Source: JAAXTX01 sp037139695
GTDB taxonomy: Bacteria > Patescibacteriota > Minisyncoccia > Moranbacterales > UBA1568
Assembly: GCA_037139695.1 (NCBI GenBank)
Contig: JBAXFX010000001.1
Coordinates: 1 to 54,449, forward strand
Direction of reading: 5' to 3'
Length of the DNA stretch: 54,449 bases
The position numbers were made by a program, and so were the translations under genes. Shown one piece after another: positions 29,108 to 38,324 of this stretch (the stretch's first letter is position 1; the number at the start of each line of letters is the position of its first letter). The notes beneath the pieces are model-generated. The model did no database searches. It saw only the letters and a program-made list of their open reading frames with translations, and was not told the DNA's origin.

Positions 29108-29989
29108 TTATAAGATGACATTTTGCTCGGCAAAATCAGTAAGCGCGTCACGGAGATTCCGAAGTTTCGGTCGTTTGGTATTACGCAAGGTCGAGTCCTT
29201 GGGCCGTCGCGCCGGTCGCGGGAACGCGTCGCCAGGTACCGCGGTTACCTCCGCCTTGATACCGGAAATCGTGAAATATTCCACGAGCGCCCCATACCAT
29301 GTGGCCGAACCCTCATTAACCAGATGGTACACCCCGGACGGAGCGCTATCAAGCACGAGCGCATACGTCGCGGCAGCCAGATCCGGCGCAAAAGTAAAGC
29401 AGCCATTCTCATCGTCCACTGCCGAAACTACTCCTCGTTCCTTCGCAACGGCCGCCATCTTCGCAAAAAAACTCTCCTTCCCACCAGCTGACAATGCCGG
29501 CGCACCGAAAAGTTTTGAGAGACGAATAATATAATACATCCCGCCGACCGCTGCAACGGACCGCTCCCCGCCCAACTTACTTTCGCCATACTTCGAAACT
29601 GGGCACGGCTTGGCATCCTCGGCATACCCATCGCTGTGTTGTTCCCCGTCAAAAACATAATCTGTCGAATAGTGCACAAAAACCGCACCGATTTCTTTTG
29701 CAACTACTGCAAGCTCGCCCGGCACTTCAGCGTTCAGTCGCCAGGCCTTCTTCGCTTCCGCCACGTCCGATTCACAGAGGTCTACGGCATTATACCCAAC
29801 GGCATTGATAATGATGTCCGGCGCAAGCGTGGCAATCTTCTCGCGCGCGGCAGCCAGATCCGTCACATCAATCTCGCTAAAATCCCATCCCGTCACATCG
29901 TGTCCGCCCTCGACAAAGACGCGAACCAGCTCTTGCCCTAGCATCCCCTTCGCCCCAAGTATGAGTATTCTTTTCTGCATATCATTCAT
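29108..29989 (-). CDS. rmlD: dTDP-4-dehydrorhamnose reductase
   Basis: Last step of dTDP-L-rhamnose synthesis. An SDR fold with N-terminal ILILGAKGMLGQELVRVF (NAD(P)-binding GxxGxxG), the catalytic STDYVFDG segment and YGESKLGGE holding the YxxxK pair. The upstream in-frame start at 30013 would run into the Nudix gene; 29989 (MNDMQKRI) or 29980 is more likely. The stop of the Nudix gene is three bases before the chosen ATG. Confidence 0.93.
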   Translation of the reverse strand: MNDMQKRILILGAKGMLGQELVRVFVEGGHDVTGWDFSEIDVTDLAAAREKIATLAPDIIINAVGYNAVDLCESDVAEAKKAWRLNAEVPGELAVVAKEIGAVFVHYSTDYVFDGEQHSDGYAEDAKPCPVSKYGESKLGGERSVAAVGGMYYIIRLSKLFGAPALSAGGKESFFAKMAAVAKERGVVSAVDDENGCFTFAPDLAAATYALVLDSAPSGVYHLVNEGSATWYGALVEYFTISGIKAEVTAVPGDAFPRPARRPKDSTLRNTKRPKLRNLRDALTDFAEQNVIL

Positions 29990-29991
29990 GT

Positions 29992-30555
29992 TTATCCGTT
30001 CGTTCGTTTCCACTGCTCGTAGAGCGTGAATGCCGCGAGAAAGAACCCCGTCTGCACCCGTTCCGATCCGATATAGTTTCGGATGTCATCGGGCGACATT
30101 CGGGAGGTCACGATATCTTCCGAACCATCGAGCTCCGGCTCCCCTTCGGTAAGGTCGCGTGCGAGAAAGATATGCCCCCGCTCATCGGTCAGGCCGGCGC
30201 TCGGATACACGATGCCGAGTTCTTCCCACCTTTCCGCGACGATTCCGGTCTCCTCCCGCAATTCCCGTTTGGCGGCTTCCACTGGTTCCTCGCCTTTTTC
30301 TATCATTCCGGCGGGAAATTCATACAGCCTTCGCCCGATGACGTATCTCATCTGTTGTGCGAGCACGAGGTTCCCCTGGGCGTCTTCCGCGACGATGACC
30401 GCCGCCCTGGCGCGCTCTACCACGAAATATTCTCCGGGCTTCCCGTCCGGACGGATGACCGTATCCTTGCGCACCGAAAACCAGGGATTCTTGTACGCCT
30501 GTTCCGATCCGGTCGTGGTCCATCCTTCGATTCCGTTCATAGCCTGTTCATGCAT
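29992..30555 (-). CDS. Nudix hydrolase (ADP-ribose pyrophosphatase-like)
   Basis: A 187-residue Nudix hydrolase. The Nudix box GMIEKGEEPVEAAKRELREETGIV matches GX5EX7REUXEEXGU. The upstream strand VVERARAAVIVA and the proline in the YPSAGLTDERGHIFLA segment are typical of ADP-ribose or nucleotide-sugar pyrophosphatases. It overlaps the preceding TIM-barrel-like gene by eight bases and is followed closely by rmlD, so it is co-transcribed with sugar-nucleotide genes. It may clean up nucleotide sugars or ADP-ribose. Confidence 0.92.
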   Translation of the reverse strand: MHEQAMNGIEGWTTTGSEQAYKNPWFSVRKDTVIRPDGKPGEYFVVERARAAVIVAEDAQGNLVLAQQMRYVIGRRLYEFPAGMIEKGEEPVEAAKRELREETGIVAERWEELGIVYPSAGLTDERGHIFLARDLTEGEPELDGSEDIVTSRMSPDDIRNYIGSERVQTGFFLAAFTLYEQWKRTNG

Positions 30556-31240
30556 TGATTATCCCGTCGAGATATTCCCTGATACGAAGTTGCTCCGCAA
30601 ACGTATTCTCCGCCTCGATGCTCACGTATTCCGGAAGATACTTTACATATTGCTTCACGTACTCATATTCCCGCAGATCGATCATATAATGGCTCCCCAC
30701 GCCGAGACGTTTCCGCTTCGACCGGTTCCGCAGAGATTTCATCGGGGACAGATGACAACATCCGATCGTGGAAACGCCCGACCGGAGATGACGGAGCAGT
30801 TTCAGGAACGCGCCCGGGGAACGAAACAGATTTCGGTAATGATGTTGCGTATCCAGACAGATCCCAGCATACTCGCCGACGATGCCATCGGGAAACGGGT
30901 GAAAATGATTCTCCACGAAAATCTTGTGCCGGTATTTCTCATATACTGGAACCAGACGCGGATGATCGTGAATATTGTACGCCACCGGATGATAAGTCGT
31001 TTCAAGATAAATGAGTTCGTCTTCGCCCATGTCGTCCCGAAGATGGATATGCGGGATACGAAGTCCGTCGATACCCTCGAGTAACGCGTACAGTTCATCA
31101 CGCTCCGACTTCTTCAGGAACGTCGGAAAAAGCGCGATTTCCTTAATCCCGAACCGTTTCATTTCTTCGACCTTGCCCCGCCAATCCGAAGCTGGCGTTG
31201 TCGTCAATCCGAGCAGTATCTTTTTCGGTTTCTGTTCCAT
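30548..31240 (-). CDS. TIM-barrel-like protein of unknown function
   Basis: A 230-residue soluble protein with alternating strands and helices, and HIHLRDD, NIHDHPR, VENHFHP, CLDTQHH and GCCHLSP segments. These spaced acidic and histidine residues look like the metal-binding pattern of sugar-phosphate isomerase/endonuclease IV-like barrels. I do not recognise a named family. It begins the block that leads into the Nudix and rmlD genes, overlapping the Nudix gene. A sugar-phosphate or nucleotide-related function is possible. Confidence 0.7.
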   Translation of the reverse strand: MEQKPKKILLGLTTTPASDWRGKVEEMKRFGIKEIALFPTFLKKSERDELYALLEGIDGLRIPHIHLRDDMGEDELIYLETTYHPVAYNIHDHPRLVPVYEKYRHKIFVENHFHPFPDGIVGEYAGICLDTQHHYRNLFRSPGAFLKLLRHLRSGVSTIGCCHLSPMKSLRNRSKRKRLGVGSHYMIDLREYEYVKQYVKYLPEYVSIEAENTFAEQLRIREYLDGIINA

Positions 31241-31269
31241 CAGCGATCAGATAACAGTTAACTCTCCCA

Positions 31270-31319
31270 CCCCTCAGTCTCGAGGACTCGACAGCTCCCC
31301 TCTGGCAGGGGAGCAGGAA
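31270..31319. repeat. GC-rich palindromic repeat (intergenic copy)
   Basis: Fifty bases with a CTCCCC/GGGGAG hairpin (31295-31300, 31308-31313). It matches the copy inside queA at 45030-45079 at 43 of 50 positions. It resembles the internal palindromes of element A. Confidence 0.75.
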
Positions 31320-31336
31320 GTCGAAGATACCAGAGT

Positions 31337-31527
31337 CTTAGTATCTATCTCAAATCTCAACGCCTATATAAGGCAAAAAATCCGCTTGCCGGCTGAAATC
31401 CGAAAATTTCGGCTGCAAACCATTCAAAAATCGTCAGGTTACAATAGTAGCCCTCCTCATTTTTCATTGTTTTCGCGCGAAATTTTCGGATTTGCAGCTC
31501 GACATGAGATTTGAGATAGATACTTAG
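31337..31527. mobile_element. MITE-like element B, non-coding
   Basis: The element runs 31342-31522 (181 bp). It has perfect 18-base terminal inverted repeats TATCTATCTCAAATCTCA, flanked directly by CTTAG on both sides (31337-31341 and 31523-31527), as for a five-base target-site duplication. Inner sequence also forms inverted repeats around AAATCCGAAAATTTCG. There is no open frame of note. A partial copy is at the window start. With the palindromic repeat beside it, this fills the 306-base gap between the TIM-barrel-like gene and rmlB. Confidence 0.8.
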
Positions 31528-31546
31528 AGTATTTTCTTTTCTTTTT

Positions 31547-32575
31547 TCACTTTACACTTTTCGCTTCCTTTTCTTTCCCATACTGCTTCCCATAATATTC
31601 CCTGTACGCCCCGCTCTTCACGTCTTTCCACCACTCCTCATGCGTCTTGAACCATTCGACCGTCTGCCGGAGCCCCTCGTCGAGCGTGACGGACGGCTCC
31701 CAGCCGAGTTCGTTCCTGATTTTCGAGAAATCGATCGCATACCGACGGTCGTGTCCGGGCCGATCCTTCACGTATTCGATCTTCTCTTCACCGAAGCCAA
31801 GAATGTCGAGCAATGTCCGCACGATGGCGAGATTCTCCCTCTCACCGTTCCCGCCGACGCAATAGGTTTCCCCGATCCGTCCCGTACGGAGCACGAGATC
31901 TATCGCCCGGCAATGATCCTCCACATGGAGCCAGTCGCGGACCTGTTTTCCATCACCGTATACCGGCACGTTCTTCCCTTCCAACAGGTTCGTGATCGCT
32001 AGCGGGATGAGTTTTTCCGGGAAGTGATAGGGGCCGTAATTGTTCGAACAGTTGGAAATCGTCACCGGCAGACCGTAGGTATGGAAGTAGGCGCGAACAA
32101 GATGGTCCGAACCGGCCTTTGACGCGCTGTACGGACTGCGCGGATCGTACGGGGTCACCTCCGAGAACGGCGCATCGTTCGGCCCGAGCGCGCCGAACAC
32201 CTCGTCCGTCGAGACATGATGGAACCGCTTCCCGCGATGGTTTCGCGCCGCGTCCAACAAGACCTGCGTCCCGATCACGTTCGTCCTTACGAATGCCGCC
32301 GGCTCCATGATGGACCGGTCCACGTGCGACTCGGCCACGAAATGGACGGCCGTGTCGCATTCGGCCATGAGTGGCTCCACCGCCTTCGGATCGGCGATAT
32401 CCCCCTTCACGAACCGCAGCCGCGGATTCCTTTCGGCCTCTTTCAGATTTTCCAGATTCCCCGCATACGTGAGGAGATCGAGCACGACCACTGAATCGTT
32501 CGGGTGTTCCCGCAACACGTGATGCACGAAATTCGACCCGATAAACCCCGCCCCGCCGGTGACAAGCAGTTTCAT
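31547..32575 (-). CDS. rmlB: dTDP-glucose 4,6-dehydratase
   Basis: A 342-residue SDR enzyme that dehydrates dTDP-glucose. It shows KLLVTGGAGFIGSNFVHH (NAD binding), a catalytic HVSTDEVFGALG with the TDE triad region, YSASKAGSDHLVRAY (YxxxK) and NCSNNYGPYHFPEKLIPL. It is complete. It is followed by an AT-rich unknown gene on its upstream side and then rmlC, so the rhamnose genes are interrupted. Confidence 0.97.
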   Translation of the reverse strand: MKLLVTGGAGFIGSNFVHHVLREHPNDSVVVLDLLTYAGNLENLKEAERNPRLRFVKGDIADPKAVEPLMAECDTAVHFVAESHVDRSIMEPAAFVRTNVIGTQVLLDAARNHRGKRFHHVSTDEVFGALGPNDAPFSEVTPYDPRSPYSASKAGSDHLVRAYFHTYGLPVTISNCSNNYGPYHFPEKLIPLAITNLLEGKNVPVYGDGKQVRDWLHVEDHCRAIDLVLRTGRIGETYCVGGNGERENLAIVRTLLDILGFGEEKIEYVKDRPGHDRRYAIDFSKIRNELGWEPSVTLDEGLRQTVEWFKTHEEWWKDVKSGAYREYYGKQYGKEKEAKSVK

Positions 32576-32631
32576 AGTAATTTCCTCTTTACGATTCTAT
32601 ATCCATTATTCCTCAGCAATTTCGTCGTTTC

Positions 32632-33606
32632 TTACAATATACCATCAATATTAAACTCACCATGAAGCTCCGCTTCAGTTCCATTAAAGCATATTCCGCC
32701 AGAAAATGAATCTGTAACCCACATTTCCCTGAAATAAAAAGGTAATTTTGACTCTAAACAAATGATCCTCCTTGCTGCCCACTTCGCAACGAGCACTTGT
32801 TTCAAAATTAGAAATTCTTGATCGACACCAGTAATTTTTCCATTCTTTCCAATATGTCCAATAAAATTATTTCTTACTATATAGACGCGCTCGACGATTT
32901 TTTCAAAATTTTCGTCAGAATATCCTTTCTCAATTATTTTCTTTTTTGCTTTACTTGATTTTTCGGATTCTAACAATAATTCTATGACGAGATAAAATTG
33001 CATAAATGCCGATTCCATCAGGCCGTATTCCGCATCTTCCATCGCAAGTAATTTCATTCCGATACTGTAATATCTTATCGCGAGCAAGACTAATGGATTT
33101 GCAATTTTATTTTCGAAATTTGTAATCAATTGAGTTGTGGCACTTCTTTCCTCGATTTCAAATGAAACGCATCTCCTGACCGGAATCCTATTTGCTGACA
33201 TCAAAGGCACTGTCAATCCTGCCCCAAAATCAGCCACGTATAAAATTTCCTGATATGAGAAGTTTACATCCAACGCAAACGACAGTTCATCTATTGCCTC
33301 GATTAATTCATGAATATCATATACTTTCAATTCCTTGGATCTTGAAAAATCTTTAGAATAAATAAGCCTGCTCGAAAGTTCTGATTCGAACCATCTCATT
33401 CCAAAAATGAAAGGATATAATATCGATTTACTTTCTATTGTACCTTGGCGATGCTTCTCATTCAGGTATTCAATTGTCTGCGGAACCATGATTGATTTTG
33501 CGACCGGCACAACGAAAGCACCTCGAATTTCATTTATCGATTCTAACTGATTTGAATACCAAATATTCCATGTTCGAGAAAATCTATCAGACATAAATTT
33601 CAGCAT
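32632..33606 (-). CDS. AT-rich protein with a HEPN-like RNx4H motif, function unknown
   Basis: A 324-residue soluble protein. The C-terminal half is helical (AFMQFYLVIELLLESE-like) and includes RNNFIGH at 245-251, which fits the R-x4-6-H motif of HEPN ribonucleases and ApeA-like antiphage proteins. The N-terminal half has strands and a VADFGAGLTVPL stretch without a known signature. The gene is far richer in A and T than rmlB and rmlC on either side, which suggests recent acquisition. A start four codons later is possible. The HEPN identification rests on one motif and is tentative. Confidence 0.75.
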   Translation of the reverse strand: MLKFMSDRFSRTWNIWYSNQLESINEIRGAFVVPVAKSIMVPQTIEYLNEKHRQGTIESKSILYPFIFGMRWFESELSSRLIYSKDFSRSKELKVYDIHELIEAIDELSFALDVNFSYQEILYVADFGAGLTVPLMSANRIPVRRCVSFEIEERSATTQLITNFENKIANPLVLLAIRYYSIGMKLLAMEDAEYGLMESAFMQFYLVIELLLESEKSSKAKKKIIEKGYSDENFEKIVERVYIVRNNFIGHIGKNGKITGVDQEFLILKQVLVAKWAARRIICLESKLPFYFREMWVTDSFSGGICFNGTEAELHGEFNIDGIL

Positions 33607-33743
33607 TCATCTTAAACAATGCTTCTGCAATTGCGATCCAAGACGAGTTACCAAAGAGAATTCATGGAGACACTAAGTACCAAAATGACGTTCATTATCA
33701 CCCACCATGATATACCAACCTTGAGCAAAATGTCTGTGCAAGA

Positions 33744-34319
33744 CTACACCAAAAATTTCAACTCATCCCACCGCGTCGGGTCGGATTGCAAGGATGTGAG
33801 CGTTGGGTGATGTTGATCTTTCTCGGAAACGGTCAATCCTTCGTGAAGCGGCCAGTCGATGCCGAGCGCCGGATCGTCCCAGAAGATGCCGCGATCATGT
33901 TCCTTCGAGTAGACATTCGTACACTTGTACGAGAAAATCGTATCCGGTTTCGTGGTGAGCATGGCGTGTGCGAAGCCTTCGGGAATATAGAACTGCCGAT
34001 GATTCTCCTCTGAAAGCGTCACCGCGACATGTTTCCCGAAGGTCGGCGAATCGCGACGGATATCCACCGCCACGTCAAACACTTCTCCCGCGATGACGGC
34101 GACGAGTTTCCCCTGCGTGTATGGGATCGTCTGATAGTGGAGTCCACGCAAGGTGCCCGCCGGTTTGGAGAACGAGATATTGTCCTGCACGAAATCGGGC
34201 AGGCCGAGATCGCGATACCGCTCCAAACGATAGGTCTCCTCGAAATAGCCTCGCTCATCCCCGAACACGTCGGGCTCGATGATGATGACTCCCGGGATAT
34301 CGGTCTCGATTATATTCAT
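33744..34319 (-). CDS. rmlC: dTDP-4-dehydrorhamnose 3,5-epimerase
   Basis: A 191-residue cupin epimerase. The segment GTLRGLHYQTIPYTQGKLVAVIAGEVFDVAVDIRRDSPTFG contains the catalytic histidine (GLHYQ), and FYIPEGFAHAMLT and KCTNVYSKEHDRGIFWDDPALGIDWP complete the family pattern. It provides the third step of the rhamnose pathway encoded in this region. Confidence 0.96.
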   Translation of the reverse strand: MNIIETDIPGVIIIEPDVFGDERGYFEETYRLERYRDLGLPDFVQDNISFSKPAGTLRGLHYQTIPYTQGKLVAVIAGEVFDVAVDIRRDSPTFGKHVAVTLSEENHRQFYIPEGFAHAMLTTKPDTIFSYKCTNVYSKEHDRGIFWDDPALGIDWPLHEGLTVSEKDQHHPTLTSLQSDPTRWDELKFLV

Positions 34320-34392
34320 ATATCATCGGCATTCGACTTATCGTTCCCTGTCACTATACCAAGAAAGCCGACCATGGGCCAGAAAAAACGAA

Positions 34393-34418
34393 AATCGGCC
34401 CGTATGCTCGAGCCGATT
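34393..34418 (-). terminator. Terminator after the KH-domain gene
   Basis: Seven-base arms AATCGGC (34393-34399) and GCCGATT (34412-34418). On the minus strand the hairpin is followed by TTCGTTTTTTC. It lies 37 bases after the stop of the KH-domain gene. Confidence 0.75.
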
Positions 34419-34455
34419 CTCCGTTATCCGATCGCCGTTGACCGCTATCTGCCGT

Positions 34456-34863
34456 TTACAGCCTGATATCGTTCATCACGTCGTCGAGCGTGCGCTTCGC
34501 CGCCTCGGGCTTCGGGGCCTCGTGCGCGATCGGCGCGACCTCGTCGACCGAAACCTCCGTCTCCGGAGCCTCGGCCGCCGGCTCCTCGCGACGGTGTCCG
34601 CGGATCGAACCTTCCGGCTCGTTGATTTTGAGATTCACACGGGCGTTATTCTTGGCACCGATCACGCGCAGGAGCGTTCGCAACGACTTCGCCGTCATGC
34701 CCTCGCGACCGATCACCATACCCATATCCTCGGGATGCACGTCGAGCGTGATAAGTACGCCCATCTCATCCACCTTGCGCGATACCTTCACCTCCTCCGG
34801 ATGATCCACGAGCGCCTTCACGACATACTCGATAAACTCCTGGTCCTTATTGCTTTCCGTCAT
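34456..34863 (-). CDS. khpA: KH-domain RNA-binding protein (KhpA-like)
   Basis: A 135-residue protein. Residues 1-80 match KhpA, with FIEYVVKALVDHPEEVKV, the KH loop VIGREGMTAKSLRTLLRVIGAK, and then an extended acidic, alanine-rich C-terminal tail (about 50 residues) not found in short KhpA proteins. KhpA-type proteins bind RNA and, with KhpB/Jag, tune wall synthesis and division. It is next to the murF-ftsI-mraZ cluster, with its own promoter and terminator. Confidence 0.88.
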   Translation of the reverse strand: MTESNKDQEFIEYVVKALVDHPEEVKVSRKVDEMGVLITLDVHPEDMGMVIGREGMTAKSLRTLLRVIGAKNNARVNLKINEPEGSIRGHRREEPAAEAPETEVSVDEVAPIAHEAPKPEAAKRTLDDVMNDIRL

Positions 34864-34911
34864 ACTCGTTCCTTTTACGCGGGATTACAAAACCAAATCC
34901 GTCCCGATTCA

Positions 34912-34941
34912 AGTATACCTATCCGCCCCGATAACTGTCAA
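34912..34941 (-). promoter_or_regulatory. Sigma-70-type promoter for the KH-domain gene
   Basis: On the minus strand, TTGACA (34936-34941), 18 bases, TATACT (34912-34917), placed between the murF stop and the gene start about 50 bases downstream. Confidence 0.75.
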
Positions 34942-34949
34942 CGCGAGCG

Positions 34950-36287
34950 TCAATCATCCGTTCCCCACTCCGCAGGCGGAGTAAACGGCTTGGCGCGCCA
35001 CGTGGCGGACTGCCGGCAAAGCAGCATCCCGGCGTCTTCCGGATTCCGCAGGAGTGCTTCCGAAATTTTCTCCATCCGGAGGCCTTGCGACCCCTTGACC
35101 AAGACGAGGTCCCCCTCGCGAAGCAGGTCTTTCACGACTGCGGCAACCGAGTCCGAATCCGGAAACAACAGCACATTCCCGCGCGACATCCCTCGTGCAA
35201 GCAGTTCTTCGCCGAGCGAACGCATGTGACGACCGACGAGAATAGCGAGTTCTACCTCTGCCGAAAAGATACCATCCGCAAGACCGCGATGTTCCTCCTC
35301 GGAAATCGCCCCCAGCTCGAGCATATCGCCGAGCGCGACAATTTTCCGACGCGCGGGAATTTCGGCAAGCGTCGAGAGTGCCGCAGAAACCGAGGCTGGC
35401 GAGGCATTGTACGTATCGTCAAGAAGCCCGATACCGTCATGACCGGAAAGGAATCGGAGCCGACCGGGAAGTGGCGCGAACGCCTCGAGACACTTCGCGA
35501 TGTCGACCAGGTTCATGCCGACCGCGATACCGACCGCGGCACCGGCAAGCGCGTCGGAAATATGATGCCGTGCGATCACGCCCGGCAACCGGACCGGAAT
35601 CGATTTCCCGGCATAGTTCAGCTTGAAACTCGAACCGATGCCACCGTCCGTATCCTGCAGCGTAACATTGTCCGCGCGAACCGTAGCGCTAGGCGAAAAT
35701 CCATACGACAAGATGACGGCCTTCGTTTTCTTTCCCATCCCGAGCACGCGATCATCGTCCGCATTGAGAATCGCGAATCCGTCCGCGGGAAGCGAAGCGA
35801 TCAACCGCCCTTTTTCCTTGGCGATGTTGGCAATGGATCCGAAGTACTCGAGATGACTCTCCCCGACGACCGTCGCCACACCAATCTTCACCAGAGCGAT
35901 CGAAAGGAGTGCCTCCATGTCTCCGGGGCGGTCGATCCCCAACTCGAGCACCAATGCCTCGGGATAGCGTGTCGGCAGCACAACGAGGTATAAAAATTTC
36001 ACGATGGCGGACAAGAGTCTGGTCGCCGCGCTCCCACCAGCCCCGATTCCAAGGATGGTAAGTGGCACACCGATCTCATTGTTGTAATTCCCTTCACTCT
36101 TCCGGGTCCGCATCGAACCGGAGAGCACGAACGCCACCGCCTCCTTGGCGGAACTCTTGCCGACCGATCCGGTCACGCCGATAACCAGAGGCTTGTATTT
36201 CCGAAGTGCCACACGCGCCATAAAACCAAGCAACCTCTCGGCTACCAACAATTTCATGCTTTTCCCATCGTTTCGGTTCATAGGCAT
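34950..36287 (-). CDS. murF: UDP-N-acetylmuramoyl-tripeptide--D-alanyl-D-alanine ligase
   Basis: A 445-residue ATP-dependent ligase that completes the UDP-MurNAc-pentapeptide. The P-loop VIGVTGSVGKSSAKEAV is at about 38-50, followed by ILNADDDRVLGMGKK, GLLDDTYNASPASVSAAL and the C-terminal VLVKGSQGLRMEKI. It is in the order mraZ, rsmH, ftsL, ftsI, murF. An AT-rich stretch just upstream (TATATAA at about 36330) may give it its own promoter. Confidence 0.95.
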   Translation of the reverse strand: MPMNRNDGKSMKLLVAERLLGFMARVALRKYKPLVIGVTGSVGKSSAKEAVAFVLSGSMRTRKSEGNYNNEIGVPLTILGIGAGGSAATRLLSAIVKFLYLVVLPTRYPEALVLELGIDRPGDMEALLSIALVKIGVATVVGESHLEYFGSIANIAKEKGRLIASLPADGFAILNADDDRVLGMGKKTKAVILSYGFSPSATVRADNVTLQDTDGGIGSSFKLNYAGKSIPVRLPGVIARHHISDALAGAAVGIAVGMNLVDIAKCLEAFAPLPGRLRFLSGHDGIGLLDDTYNASPASVSAALSTLAEIPARRKIVALGDMLELGAISEEEHRGLADGIFSAEVELAILVGRHMRSLGEELLARGMSRGNVLLFPDSDSVAAVVKDLLREGDLVLVKGSQGLRMEKISEALLRNPEDAGMLLCRQSATWRAKPFTPPAEWGTDD

Positions 36288-36470
36288 TCGGACAGTATAC
36301 CCTGTTTTTCGATCGAAATCGACTATCTCACTCTTTTATACCTTATATAAAGCAATAAAATTTCGTGAAATTCATTTCAGCCGGTTTCTGTGGGCGGGCA
36401 CAAGGACCCGCCACTACGCTGGGAAATATTGATTGTTCTCTGCCTTTTATTCCCTGCTCCCTGTTGATTG

Positions 36471-36484
36471 TTGACTGCTGACCG
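36471..36484. repeat. Short degenerate heptamer tract before the end of ftsI
   Basis: CTGTTGATTGTTGA pattern, just beyond the ftsI stop, related in style to the heptamer tracts near rsmH and inside lepA. Confidence 0.35.
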
Positions 36485-36486
36485 TC

Positions 36487-38274
36487 CTACTTCTCCCCCG
36501 GAATCGGTTCCGTAGGAGAAACCTTCGCATAGGCGAGCAGGAATTTCATCATCTCCCCGAACATCGGTGCCGCACTGGATTCCGCCCATTCCACATTCTT
36601 CGGATTATCCACCTTGGTCAGCATGACAAACTTCGGATCACCGACTGGAGCATACCCGACGAAGGAACCGATGGACAGTCCGTCCTGATATCCTCCGCCA
36701 CCCTGTTTCGCGACCTGCGCCGTCCCCGTCTTGCCACCGACCCGGTATCCGGGCACGGCCGCATGTTTCCCGTGTCCACGCAAGACGACGTCCTCAAGCA
36801 TCCGTCCCATCTTTGTCGCCGTATCCTCGCTGACAACCCGTCGAATCTCTTCCGGTAGCACGACCTGTTCGTGCCCGTCCTCATATACGTACTTTTTCAC
36901 GATCTGCGGCTTCATGAGAATGCCTTTGTTTGCCATGGCCTCGTACGCGGCGATCAGCTGGATCGGCGTCGCCGTGATTCCCTGACCGAACGAGGCGGTA
37001 TAGAACTGGATGTCACGCTTCGGATTGACCAGGTTCCTTAAATCGCCGGAAAGCTCGGCCGGCAGGTCGATATCCGTCTTCGAACCGAATCCGAACTGAG
37101 ACAACCGTTCCGCGAACCGGGCATTCCCGACCAGGTTCTCCACATGGATAGCCCCCGTGTTGATGGAATTATCGAGCACCCCGTACATATCGGTCTTCCC
37201 GTATGACTTCTGCTCGGCATTGTGCAACACATACCCCGCGACACTCACAGACCCCGGATCGACGAATGCCGTCTCCGGCGCGACTTTCCCCTCATCAATA
37301 CCGATTGCCATCGTGATCGGCTTCATCGTCGACCCCGGCTCATAGTTCATGCTCACCGTCGGATTCATGAAACGCGAGTAATCGTTCTCCTTGGCATAAT
37401 CGTTCGGATCGAAACCCGGATTCGATGCCATCGCCAGAATCCGACCGGTCGCGGCTTCCATAACGACGATGCTCCCCCCGTCACCGGCATATTTTTGCAC
37501 CGAATCCTGCAAAACGTTTTCCGCCTCGTGCTGGATGACCTGATCGATGGTCAGGACGATATCCGGCCCCTTCGTCGCCGGCACCATGACCCGGTCGTCC
37601 GTCGAGATCCACCGGCCCGCCGCGTCACGCATCTGATCGACCTGTCCCGGTTTTCCCTGAAGTTCCTTATTAAGCCATGACTCGAGTCCGTATCGTCCCA
37701 CGTCACCTTGCCCCGGATCCCCGGGACTTGTGAACCCGATGACCTGCGCGGCCAGGTTTCCACCCGGATAGTATCGGTCCTTCTCCTTCTCCAGATATAC
37801 GCCCGGCAATCCGAGCTGCGTCACTTTGGCCGCCTCGTCGTCGGACAGTTTATGTTTGATCGGTGCGAACTGATTGTCGAGGTTCTGACACTTGGCCCGG
37901 ATCTCATCCGCAGGAACCCCGATAATCCCGGAAAGCGACGCGGCCGTCGAGGGTACGTTCGTCACTTCGCGTGGCACGAGATAGAGCAGTGGAAACTCCT
38001 GGTTCACGGCCGCCGGATAGACCGAGTCTCCCTCACTGAAATAAATCTCACCGCGATCGGGAACCAGCGTCGTAGAGACGGACTGCTGATTTTCGGCGAC
38101 CGCCTTCCATTTTTCCGCATCGACCACCTGCAACAGTACCAGCCGGGCCGTGACGGATATACCGATAAAAAATACGAAAAAGAGAAGGGCTCTCACCCTT
38201 CCTGATACCGGTATCCCCCGTTTTATCCGTTGACCGGCCGATGCCGGAACGGAACTGTTTTTTTTCACGGTCAT
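36487..38274 (-). CDS. ftsI: Peptidoglycan D,D-transpeptidase FtsI (class B PBP)
   Basis: About 596 residues: one N-terminal membrane anchor (VRALLFFVFFIGISVTARLVLL), a PBP dimerisation domain and a transpeptidase domain. Catalytic motifs are SxxK in GSTMKPIT (about residue 315), SxN in DNSINTGA, and KTGTAQVA (about residue 515). It cross-links septal wall. The start at 38274 (MTVKKNSS) is preferred; a TTG at 38328 that overlaps the ftsL stop is the only upstream alternative. It lacks the PASTA repeats of Gram-positive homologues. Confidence 0.95.
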   Translation of the reverse strand: MTVKKNSSVPASAGQRIKRGIPVSGRVRALLFFVFFIGISVTARLVLLQVVDAEKWKAVAENQQSVSTTLVPDRGEIYFSEGDSVYPAAVNQEFPLLYLVPREVTNVPSTAASLSGIIGVPADEIRAKCQNLDNQFAPIKHKLSDDEAAKVTQLGLPGVYLEKEKDRYYPGGNLAAQVIGFTSPGDPGQGDVGRYGLESWLNKELQGKPGQVDQMRDAAGRWISTDDRVMVPATKGPDIVLTIDQVIQHEAENVLQDSVQKYAGDGGSIVVMEAATGRILAMASNPGFDPNDYAKENDYSRFMNPTVSMNYEPGSTMKPITMAIGIDEGKVAPETAFVDPGSVSVAGYVLHNAEQKSYGKTDMYGVLDNSINTGAIHVENLVGNARFAERLSQFGFGSKTDIDLPAELSGDLRNLVNPKRDIQFYTASFGQGITATPIQLIAAYEAMANKGILMKPQIVKKYVYEDGHEQVVLPEEIRRVVSEDTATKMGRMLEDVVLRGHGKHAAVPGYRVGGKTGTAQVAKQGGGGYQDGLSIGSFVGYAPVGDPKFVMLTKVDNPKNVEWAESSAAPMFGEMMKFLLAYAKVSPTEPIPGEK

Positions 38275-38324
38275 ACGCGAACGGATAGCTTCCGGCCAAA
38301 CGAACCGGCACGCCGGAACACCTC

